Below, piece after piece: positions 1 through 6,104 of a DNA stretch of 12,204 nt. Origin of the DNA: Solirubrobacteraceae bacterium (GTDB taxonomy: Bacteria > Actinomycetota > Thermoleophilia > Solirubrobacterales > Solirubrobacteraceae). A program made the translations under genes and the position numbers. The notes beneath the pieces were generated by a model. It ran no database searches and had not been told where the DNA came from. It worked only from the letters and a program-made list of their open reading frames with translations. Positions within the stretch are counted from its first letter, which is position 1. Each line of letters opens with the position of its first letter. The stretch covers positions 1-12,204 of the forward strand of contig JANJUA010000121.1 in NCBI GenBank assembly GCA_024710825.1. Reading direction: 5' to 3'.

Positions 1-131
1 GCGGCCATCAGCCGGCCGGGCGCTGGGACCCGCTGGACGTCCCGCGCGTGAACGTGAGCCCGCGCTGCGACTCGCGGATGCTCGCCGCGATGCTCGCCTT
101 CCCCCAGATCCTGGCCGGGGCGTCGGCATGA
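1..131 (+). CDS. 3' end of a probable polysaccharide deacetylase (partial)
   Basis: Only the last 42 residues and the TGA stop are in the window, read in the frame whose first full codon is at position 3. The visible piece ends in a segment of the form DPLDVPRVNVSPRCDS followed by a hydrophobic helix and a short Ala-rich tail. The pattern 'L/V-PR-V/I-x-V ... D-S/E' matches the C-terminal end of the full deacetylase encoded at 1318-2100 (TLPRIGVYRADERLR), and such a strand is common at the end of NodB-type deacetylases. No catalytic motif lies inside the window, so the assignment rests on this short tail similarity and on context. The stop overlaps the start of the next gene as ATGA, so the two are probably cotranscribed and translationally coupled. 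It could equally be another carbohydrate enzyme. Confidence 0.45.
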   Translation, partial: GHQPAGRWDPLDVPRVNVSPRCDSRMLAAMLAFPQILAGASA

Positions 132-1321
132 CCGACGCGACCGTCACCTCGCCGGCCCCGACGCCGGCGCGCGACGACCCGCCGCCGGCGCTGCGGCTCG
201 CCGTCTACTGCGACTTCCCGTACCGGCGCGTCGACGGACGGGTGCATGCCTCCGACGCGTTCGCGCTGTTCCTCGACGAGCTCGCGCGGCGCGTGCGGGG
301 GCTGACGCTCGTCGGGCGGGTCGATCCTCGCGCCGGCAGCGCGCCCTACCGCCTGGAGCATGCGGCGTTCGCGGAGCTGCCGTTCTACGAGGCGCTCACC
401 TCCCCGGCACGCTCGCTGCGCACCATGGCGGCGTCGCTGCGGCGCTTCTCACGGGTGCTCGACGACGTCGACGCCGTCTGGCTGCTCGGCCCGCACCCGC
501 TGGCGATCGCCTTCGCCCTCCTCGCGCGCGCCCGCGGGCGCCGCGTCGTGCTCGGCGTGCGTCAGAGCATGGACGCCTACATGCGCAGCAGGCATCCGGG
601 CCGGCGCTGGCTGTGGGCGGCCGGCGCGGTCCTCGAACGCGCCTGGCGCCTGCTGGCGCGCCGCCTGCCGGTCGTGGTCGTCGGGCCCGAGCTGGCCGAG
701 CAGTACCGCTCGGCGCGCGAGCTGCTGCCCGCGACGATCTCGCTGATCCGCGCGGCCGAGATCGACGACGGCCCCCGCCCCGAGCCCTCGGACGAGGTGC
801 GCCTGCTCAGCGTCGGGCGTCTGGACGCCGAGAAGAACCCGCTGCTGCTGGCCGACATCCTGGCCGCGCTCAACGACGGCGACCGCCGCTGGCGGCTGAC
901 GGTCTGCGGCACCGGCGCCCTCGAGGACGCGCTGGCCGACCGCCTCCGGGCGCTGGGCGTCGACGACCGGGCCGAGCTGCTCGGCTACGTGCCGTTCGAC
1001 GGCGGGCTCGCCGACCGCTACCGCGAGAGCGACCTCCTACTGCACGTGTCGTGGACCGAGGGCCTGCCCCAGGTTCTCTTCGAGGCGTTCGCCGCCGGCC
1101 TGCCGGTCGTCGCCACCGACGTCGGCGGCGTGCGGGCGGCGGCCGGCGGCGCGAGCGAGCTGATCGGGGCGGGCGACGCCGATGCCGCGGTCGCCGCGCT
1201 GCGCGGCCTGGTCGACGACCCGGAGCGCAGGGAGGCGCTCGTGGAGGCGGGACGGCAGCTCGTGCGGACGCACACCGTCGAGGCGGAGACCGGGCGCATC
1301 GCCCGCTTCATCGCGGGATGA
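128..1321 (+). CDS. GT4-family glycosyltransferase (GT-B fold)
   Basis: This 397-residue protein is a probable cytoplasmic, membrane-associated retaining glycosyltransferase that adds a sugar from a nucleotide-sugar donor to a lipid-linked intermediate. The N-terminal Rossmann-like half begins after a Pro/Ala-rich leader (residues 1-20) with LRLAVYCDFPY at 22-32. The C-terminal donor-binding half begins with LLSVGRLDAEKNP (226-238) and carries the E-x7-E motif (E311 and E319) followed by AAGLPVVATDVGG (322-334), the classic GT4 signature. The ATG overlaps the upstream stop as ATGA, and only a weak G-rich stretch precedes it, which favours translational coupling. The 3' end overlaps the next start in the same way. 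The sugar specificity cannot be read. The Pro-rich leader is unusual and probably disordered; no alternative start inside it was convincing. Confidence 0.9.
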   Translation: MTDATVTSPAPTPARDDPPPALRLAVYCDFPYRRVDGRVHASDAFALFLDELARRVRGLTLVGRVDPRAGSAPYRLEHAAFAELPFYEALTSPARSLRTMAASLRRFSRVLDDVDAVWLLGPHPLAIAFALLARARGRRVVLGVRQSMDAYMRSRHPGRRWLWAAGAVLERAWRLLARRLPVVVVGPELAEQYRSARELLPATISLIRAAEIDDGPRPEPSDEVRLLSVGRLDAEKNPLLLADILAALNDGDRRWRLTVCGTGALEDALADRLRALGVDDRAELLGYVPFDGGLADRYRESDLLLHVSWTEGLPQVLFEAFAAGLPVVATDVGGVRAAAGGASELIGAGDADAAVAALRGLVDDPERREALVEAGRQLVRTHTVEAETGRIARFIAG

Positions 1322-2100
1322 GCGCCGTCGTCGCCCTCTGCTACCACGGCGTCAGCGACCGCTGGCCGTCGCCGATGGCCGTGACGCCCGCCCAGCTGCA
1401 CGACCAGGTCTCGCACTTCCTGCGCCGCGGCTATCGCGCGGCCACCGTCGCCGAGGCGGCGTCCGCGAGGGCGAGCGAGCGCCTGCTCGTCGTCAGCTTC
1501 GACGACGCGCTCGCCTCGGTCCACCGGCTCGGGCTGCCGGTGCTCGAGAGCCTCGGGGCCGTGGCCACGGTCTACGCGCCCACCGATCCGATCCTCTCCG
1601 GCACGCCGATGACGTGGCCGGAGGTCGCCGAGCACCTCGCCACCGAGCATGCCGCCGAGCTGGACGGCATGACCGTCGACGAGCTCGCCGACGTCGCCCG
1701 GCGCGGCTGGGAGGTCGGCTCGCACACCTGCAGCCACCCCTGGCTGCCGACGCTCTCCGACGCCGATCTCGCGCGCGAGCTCCGGCGCTCGCGCCATCTC
1801 CTGCAGGAGGCGCTGGACCTGCCGTGCAGGACGCTGGCCTACCCCTTCGGCGCCCACGACGCCCGGGTCGCCGCGGCGGCCGCCGCGGCCGGCTACGAGG
1901 CGGCGGTCACGCTGCCCGCGCGCGTGGCCGCCTGGCCCCGCACTCCGTCCGCGCTGGAGCGCATGACGCTGCCGCGGATCGGCGTCTACCGCGCCGACGA
2001 GCGGCTGAGGTTCCGCCTCAAGGTGGCGGCGCCCGTGCGTGCTCTGCGGGCGAGCCCGGCCTGGGCCGCCGTCGGCGCCGCCCGCCGCTCCGCTCGCTGA
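1318..2100 (+). CDS. Polysaccharide deacetylase, NodB-homology (CE4) family
   Basis: This 260-residue protein probably removes N- or O-acetyl groups from a sugar of the local polysaccharide, using a metal-dependent CE4 mechanism. It opens with VALCYHGVS (5-13), the usual first strand of this family. Motif 1 is SFDDA at 60-64, with D62 as likely catalytic base and D63 as metal ligand; the common form is TFDDG. Motif 2 is HTCSH at 136-140, giving the two metal-binding histidines. Motif 3 is RTLAYPFG at 171-178. There is no signal peptide, so action in the cytoplasm on a precursor is as likely as action at the surface. About 70 residues separate motifs 1 and 2, including an acidic stretch near 101-127. 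The start overlaps the GT4 stop (ATGA). The last 115 nt overlap the antisense flippase gene. Confidence 0.88.
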   Translation: MSAVVALCYHGVSDRWPSPMAVTPAQLHDQVSHFLRRGYRAATVAEAASARASERLLVVSFDDALASVHRLGLPVLESLGAVATVYAPTDPILSGTPMTWPEVAEHLATEHAAELDGMTVDELADVARRGWEVGSHTCSHPWLPTLSDADLARELRRSRHLLQEALDLPCRTLAYPFGAHDARVAAAAAAAGYEAAVTLPARVAAWPRTPSALERMTLPRIGVYRADERLRFRLKVAAPVRALRASPAWAAVGAARRSAR

Positions 2101-3536
2101 GGCAGGGCCATGTCGATGAGCCGCACGGCGGCGTCGCGCGCGAAGATCCGCACGCCGAGCGGGTAGGCGATCGCCCCGACGACGATGCCCGCCGCCAGCG
2201 TCACCACCGGACCGGACAGGAGCGCGAGGACGCCCAGGAGCGCGAGCCCCAGCGTGGCGGCCGCGGCGGCCGGCCCCATGAGCGACCTCGCGATCTCGAG
2301 CGGCGTCACCCGCAGCACCCTGCAGGTCACCGCCCAGCCCATGACCGCGAAGGCGCCCTGCAGGGCCGCCATCACCGCGGCCACGGCGACGATCCCGTCC
2401 GCGGTGAAGATCGACAGGGCGACGAACAGGACGATCACGTAGGGCACGGTGAAGGCGACGAGGATCCAGGCCCGCCCGGTGACCTTGTACACGGTCCCGG
2501 CCGGGACGTTGAGCGTCACCACGACGGCGTAGACGGCCAGAACCTGCATGACCGGGATCGCCTCGACCCACTGATCGCCGAACACGGTCAGGATCACGGG
2601 CTCGGCGAGCAGCGCGAGGCCCACGGCCATCGGCAGCACGAGCAGCGCCGTGTAGCGCAGCGACGAGAGGAAGGCCTCGCGCAGCCGCTCTCGATCCATC
2701 AGCGAGTACGCCGGGTACAGCACCGTCCCGGCCACGATCGCCAGGTTGACGATCAACAGCTCCGGAAGCCGGAAGCCGATCGAGTACAGCCCGAGCTCCC
2801 CGACGCCGAGGACGCGCCCGATGAACAGGTAGTCGAGCTCGTGGGCGAACGCTTGGCCGATGTCGACGAGCGTCAGCGTCCCCCCGAAGCTCAGCAGCTG
2901 GCGCAGGTACCGGCGCGAGAGCCGCACCACCGGGCGGAAGCTGATGCGCAGCCAGATCGTGACCACCATCGCGGCGGTCCCGACCAGGTAGCCGATGACG
3001 AGGCTCCAGGCGCCGAAGCCGAGCAGGGCGAGCGCGATGCCGGCGCCGCCGCGCATGACGACGTCGGCGAGCTCCGCCATCGTGCGCGAGCGGAAGTCGA
3101 GCGCCCGGGACGCCAGCGCGTAGTGCGTCGCGCCCAGCGAGCGCAGGACGAAGTTGAAGCCGAGCACGGCGACGATCGGCATCAGCTCGTCGCTGTCGAA
3201 GAAGCTCCCGGCGAGCGGCGAGATCGCGACCGTGACCGCACACAGCGCGAGGCCGATGATCAGCGACCAGCCGAACACCGTCTGCGCGCGCTCGTCGACC
3301 TCGTCGTCGGACGCCAGGATCAGCGCCTGCCCCAGCCCCAGGTCCTTGATCGTGTCGAGGAAGACCATGAACGTCAGCGCGAGCGCGACCACGCCGAAGT
3401 CCGCCGGCGTCAGCAGGCGCGCCAGGATCACCGTCGTGACGAGGACCAGACCGCGCCCGCCGGCATAGGACCCGTAGGCCCAGAACATGCCGCGAAGGGT
3501 CCGCGTGCCCAGCGCAGGGGCTGCCGCCCCGGCCAC
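1986..3536 (-). CDS. Polysaccharide flippase, MOP superfamily (Wzx-like)
   Basis: This 516-residue integral membrane protein probably moves the lipid-linked repeat unit from the cytoplasmic to the outer face of the membrane. The N-terminus TLRGMFWAYGSYAGGRG (13-29), then LLTPADFGVVALA (41-53), is typical of the WzxC/RfbX type, as are YSIGFRLPELLIVNLA (251-266), QWVEAIPVMQVLAVY (322-336) and VPAGTVYKVTGR (344-355). Hydrophobic stretches near 30-60, 88-106, 119-133, 165-196, 255-275, 297-317, 328-345, 357-376, 382-405, 421-440 and 443-460 fit roughly 12-14 helices. The start chosen is GTG at 3536, two bases after the stop of the upstream GT4 gene, with GGGG just ahead; ATG at 3488 would remove 16 residues. 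The tail 480-516 is Arg/Ala-rich and is encoded opposite the deacetylase 3' end. Confidence 0.9.
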   Translation of the reverse strand: MAGAAAPALGTRTLRGMFWAYGSYAGGRGLVLVTTVILARLLTPADFGVVALALTFMVFLDTIKDLGLGQALILASDDEVDERAQTVFGWSLIIGLALCAVTVAISPLAGSFFDSDELMPIVAVLGFNFVLRSLGATHYALASRALDFRSRTMAELADVVMRGGAGIALALLGFGAWSLVIGYLVGTAAMVVTIWLRISFRPVVRLSRRYLRQLLSFGGTLTLVDIGQAFAHELDYLFIGRVLGVGELGLYSIGFRLPELLIVNLAIVAGTVLYPAYSLMDRERLREAFLSSLRYTALLVLPMAVGLALLAEPVILTVFGDQWVEAIPVMQVLAVYAVVVTLNVPAGTVYKVTGRAWILVAFTVPYVIVLFVALSIFTADGIVAVAAVMAALQGAFAVMGWAVTCRVLRVTPLEIARSLMGPAAAAATLGLALLGVLALLSGPVVTLAAGIVVGAIAYPLGVRIFARDAAVRLIDMALPQRAERRAAPTAAQAGLARRARTGAATLRRNLSRSSAR

Positions 3537-3538
3537 GT

Positions 3539-4675
3539 CTACCCCAGTACCGCGTCGTAGACGGCCCGGCAGCGCGCAGCCCAGTGGGCCGCGGTGAAGC
3601 GCGTCTCGAAGCGCCGTCGCGCGCATGCCCCCATGCGGGCGCGCAGGTCCGCGTCGGACAGCAGCCGCGACAGCGCCGTCGCCACCTCCTCCGGGCCCGG
3701 CGGCGGCGCCACGAGCAGCCCGGTCTCGCCGTCGACGACGATCTCGGGCACGCCTCCGACCGCGGGGGCCACGGCGGGAACGCCGACCGCGGCCGCCTCG
3801 AGCAGCACCGTGGGGAAGGCGTCCATCCGGGTGGGGAGCAGGACGGCGTCGGCGGCGGCCAGGAGGTCGAGGACGTCGTCACGGAGGCCCAGCAGCCGAA
3901 CGCTGTCGCCGAGCGGCTCGAGCAGCGCCTCGATCTCCGCCCGCTGCGGCCCGTCGCCGATGACGAGCAGCGTGACGTCCGGGTGGTCGCGGCGCAGGCG
4001 CGCGAGCGCGGCCGCGGCCGTGTCGTGGCCCTTGCCGTCGCGCAGCACGGAGGCCATGGCGATCACGGGGACGTCATCCGACAGCCCGAGCGCGGCGCGG
4101 GTCCCGGCCCGCGGCGCCGCGGGGCGCAGGGCGGCGATTCCGTTGTGGACGGTGACCACGCGCTCGGGACGGTCCCAGCCGCCCTCCACGTAGGCGGCGC
4201 GCGCCGCGTCGGAGACCGCGATCACGCGCCCGCTGCCGCGACGGCGCGCCAGCGCCATCACGCGACGGCGGGCCGCCTCGCGAGCACTGCCGGCCGGTCC
4301 TGCGTTCTCGACGAGATGGATCGTCGACACCGCCGGCAGCCGCAGCGACCGCGCCGCCACGGTACCCAGCGCGTCGGCCGCGCCGAGGTGCGTGTGCACG
4401 ATGTCGGGCCGGATGCGCGCGAGGTGGCTGCGCACCCTCAGCGCCGACTTCCGATCGAGCAGCTTGCGGACGCCCACGAGCTCGGGCTCCACCCCGCTCG
4501 CGCGCAGGCGGCCGGCGGAGGGCGAGTCGTTGACGTCCTGCAGATAGCCGACGGAGAGCTCGATCCCGGCGCTCGGCGCGCCCGTGGCGAAGTCCGCGAG
4601 CAGCGTCTCCGCGCCGCCCCAGTTCAGCGAGTCGATCAGGACGTGGACGCGCAGTGGATCGGCCGTCGAGGTCAC
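3539..4675 (-). CDS. GT4-family glycosyltransferase (GT-B fold)
   Basis: This 378-residue protein is a probable cytoplasmic glycosyltransferase of the repeat-unit pathway and the first gene of a minus-strand operon with the flippase. The acceptor half shows RVHVLIDSLNWGGAE (9-23) and DIVHTHLGAAD (91-101). The donor half shows VHNGI (176-180), LRDGKGHD (211-218) and the signature region from 284 (MDAFPTVLLEAAAVG) to GETGLLV near 317-323. The first position of the usual E-x7-E pair is Asp (D285) and the second is E293, a conservative change. The frame stays open upstream to 4849, but that extension is not GT-like, so I start at GTG 4675, directly before the first conserved strand. The ribosome site is weak (GGCGG). 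Sugar specificity is unknown. Confidence 0.9.
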   Translation of the reverse strand: MTSTADPLRVHVLIDSLNWGGAETLLADFATGAPSAGIELSVGYLQDVNDSPSAGRLRASGVEPELVGVRKLLDRKSALRVRSHLARIRPDIVHTHLGAADALGTVAARSLRLPAVSTIHLVENAGPAGSAREAARRRVMALARRRGSGRVIAVSDAARAAYVEGGWDRPERVVTVHNGIAALRPAAPRAGTRAALGLSDDVPVIAMASVLRDGKGHDTAAAALARLRRDHPDVTLLVIGDGPQRAEIEALLEPLGDSVRLLGLRDDVLDLLAAADAVLLPTRMDAFPTVLLEAAAVGVPAVAPAVGGVPEIVVDGETGLLVAPPPGPEEVATALSRLLSDADLRARMGACARRRFETRFTAAHWAARCRAVYDAVLG

Positions 4676-4832
4676 ACCGCCATTGAAGTGCAACGCGATC
4701 CTCCCACCCCCGTGACGAACCGCTCTCACCGGTGGGGAGATGCCTCCCCAATCGCCCTGAGGAGTTCCCCGCCCGGCCGGCGCAGACCTGCCCGTCGACC
4801 GCCCCGTGCACCGCGCATCATGGCAGTCAGCC
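4676..4832. promoter_or_regulatory. Divergent spacer carrying the promoters of two operons
   Basis: These 157 bp separate the starts of two divergent GT4 genes and are the only sizeable non-coding gap in the window, so promoters for both the minus-strand GT4-flippase operon and the plus-strand biosynthesis operon should lie here. It looks less coding-like than its surroundings and holds inverted repeats (see the separate entry). I could not recognise a convincing -35/-10 pair on either strand. A GAGGAG at 4759-4764 resembles a ribosome site but has no start codon at a suitable distance. The role is inferred from gene layout. Confidence 0.6.
4727..4750. repeat. Overlapping palindromes, possible operator or attenuator hairpin
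   Basis: TGGGGAG at 4733-4739 and CTCCCCA at 4744-4750 are a perfect 7-bp inverted repeat around a 4-base loop (ATGC). It overlaps a second perfect palindrome, CACCGGTG, at 4727-4734. Both sit between divergent operons, where a dimeric repressor site or an RNA hairpin in one leader would make sense. The pairing is seen directly; the regulatory role is inference. Confidence 0.4.
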
Positions 4833-6104
4833 ATGCGCCTAGCAGTCATCGAGCCTACGCCCTTCGGCGGCCTGCTGCACTATGCCACGCAGCTCGCCGA
4901 CGCCCTTGCCGAACGCGGCAACGAGGTGGACCTGATCGTCACGCGCGACCAGGAGCTCGCCCATCGCTCCGGCGCGGCGCGACGCCGCCCGCTGCTTGCC
5001 GCCGGCGCGTCGCGCCAGGAGGCGAAGGCGGGCTCCTTGCGCTCGGTGACGCGCCGCGCGCACACCGCCGTCCGCCTGGCGCGAACGTGGGGTCGGATCG
5101 CTCGCGAGGTACGCGTCGGCGGCTACGACGCGGTCCTGCTCAACGGGAGCCTCGACATGGCGCTGACGGCGGGAGGCGCACGGTTGGCCACGGCCGTCAG
5201 CGGGTCGACCCCCGTCGCGCACGTCTGCCACAACGTGCGCCCCTTCAACCGCTGGGGCGGCGACGACCTGTTCGTCTCCTCGGGGCTGACCCTGTCGATG
5301 CTGCGGCGCGCCTATCCGAGCTTCGACCTGCTCTTCCTCCACGGCGAGCGAAGCGTGCGCGAGTACGAGGAGACCTGGCCGCCGACCCGGCTGGCCGCCA
5401 TCCCCCACGGCGACGAGGGCATCTTCGCCGCCACGCCGCCGGCGCCCTCCGACGAGGAGCGCATCCTCTTCTTCGGCTCCTGGTACCGGCAGAAGGGCCT
5501 GCCCGTGCTGCTCGAGGCCTTCGACGCGCTGAGCGCGCGCCGCCCCGGGGCCAGGCTCACCATCGCCGGCCCGTCGGTGCCCGAGGAGGGTGAGACGGAC
5601 CACGTGCTGCGCTGGGCGGCCGAGCGTCCTGGGCTGGTGGAGGTGCGTCCCGGGTACGTCCCGGTCGAGGACGTCCCCGAGCTCTTCCGGCGCGCCCGCG
5701 TCGTCGCCATGCCCTACCTCGCCAGCTACCAGAGCGGCGTCGTGCACCTGGCGATGACCATGAGCCGCGCGGTCGTGGCCACCGACGTCGGCGACCTCGG
5801 CGCCGCGATCGTGGACGGCGAGACCGGGCTCATGGTGGCGCCCCGCGACCCCGTGGCCCTGGCCGCGGCGCTCGAGACCGTCGTCGGCGATGGCGAGCTG
5901 GCCGCCCGGATGGGCGCCGCGGGCCACACGCGCGTAATGACCGGCTCGAGCTGGTCCACGGTCGCCGAGCAGGTCGAGCGGCACCTGGCCGACCTCGTCG
6001 GCGCCGATCACAGTCGACTGTCTCTAGCGGCGGCCTCCGCCCTCGCGCGGAGCGAAACACCAATCGAGGAGGCCGCATGCACCGCTCCGTCGTATCCGCG
6101 ATGA
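4833..6104 (+). CDS. GT4-family glycosyltransferase (GT-B fold), first gene of the main operon
   Basis: This 423-residue protein is a probable repeat-unit glycosyltransferase. MRLAVIEPTPFGGLLHYATQL opens the acceptor domain with the glycine loop expected at the N-terminus of GT4 enzymes. ILFFGSWYRQKGL (211-223) begins the donor domain; SYQSGVVHLAM (298-308), AVVATDVGD (313-321) and DGETGLMV (328-335) form the donor site. The E-x7-E pair is replaced by a Gln-containing variant (Q300), seen in some GT4 subgroups. ATG 4833 is preferred because it begins exactly at the conserved strand; GTG at 4806 is in frame but adds a non-conserved leader. No good Shine-Dalgarno precedes either. Residues 391-423, after the normal end near HLADLVG, look like translated spacer and overlap the kinase start by 28 nt. 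Confidence 0.88.
   Translation: MRLAVIEPTPFGGLLHYATQLADALAERGNEVDLIVTRDQELAHRSGAARRRPLLAAGASRQEAKAGSLRSVTRRAHTAVRLARTWGRIAREVRVGGYDAVLLNGSLDMALTAGGARLATAVSGSTPVAHVCHNVRPFNRWGGDDLFVSSGLTLSMLRRAYPSFDLLFLHGERSVREYEETWPPTRLAAIPHGDEGIFAATPPAPSDEERILFFGSWYRQKGLPVLLEAFDALSARRPGARLTIAGPSVPEEGETDHVLRWAAERPGLVEVRPGYVPVEDVPELFRRARVVAMPYLASYQSGVVHLAMTMSRAVVATDVGDLGAAIVDGETGLMVAPRDPVALAAALETVVGDGELAARMGAAGHTRVMTGSSWSTVAEQVERHLADLVGADHSRLSLAAASALARSETPIEEAACTAPSYPR
6010..6021. repeat. 12-bp perfect palindrome
   Basis: ACAGTCGACTGT reads the same on both strands. It lies 55 bp upstream of the kinase start, inside the non-conserved C-terminal tail of the preceding glycosyltransferase, in a stretch less GC-rich than its neighbours. 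It could be a regulator binding site for an internal promoter, but it could also be chance. I do not recognise it as a known operator. Confidence 0.35.
6030..6076 (+). promoter_or_regulatory. RBS of the kinase gene inside a 9-bp inverted repeat
   Basis: The strong Shine-Dalgarno GAGGAGG (6066-6072) lies 4 nt before ATG 6077. The sequence GGAGGCCGC (6068-6076), which includes it, is the exact reverse complement of GCGGCCTCC (6030-6038), with a 29-nt loop between. In the mRNA this stem would bury the ribosome site directly against the start codon. Ribosomes finishing the upstream glycosyltransferase (stop at 6102-6104) would pass through and open it, which would couple synthesis of the two proteins. 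The pairing is seen; the switch is inference. Confidence 0.45.

Noticed and set aside
1182..3560. 792-codon open frame on the plus strand
   Set aside because: It runs antisense to the flippase and out of frame with the deacetylase; composition is shadow-like with no recognisable motif.
1018..3882. 954-codon open frame on the minus strand
   Set aside because: It crosses three well-supported genes, has the Arg/Ala/Pro-rich composition of a frame shadow in GC-rich DNA, and shows no domain.
4759..4764. GAGGAG resembling a Shine-Dalgarno in the divergent spacer
   Set aside because: No start codon follows at a working distance, and no small gene could be built from it.
4806..4832. GTG start nine codons upstream for the plus-strand GT4 gene
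   Set aside because: No ribosome site, and the conserved N-terminal strand begins exactly at ATG 4833. It cannot be fully excluded.
4676..4849. In-frame N-terminal extension of the minus-strand GT4 gene
   Set aside because: The added residues are not GT-like, and they would cover the divergent spacer and the start of the opposite gene.
3584..5593. 669-codon open frame on the plus strand across the divergent spacer
   Set aside because: Antisense to one GT4 gene and out of frame with another; both GT4 genes have clear family motifs.
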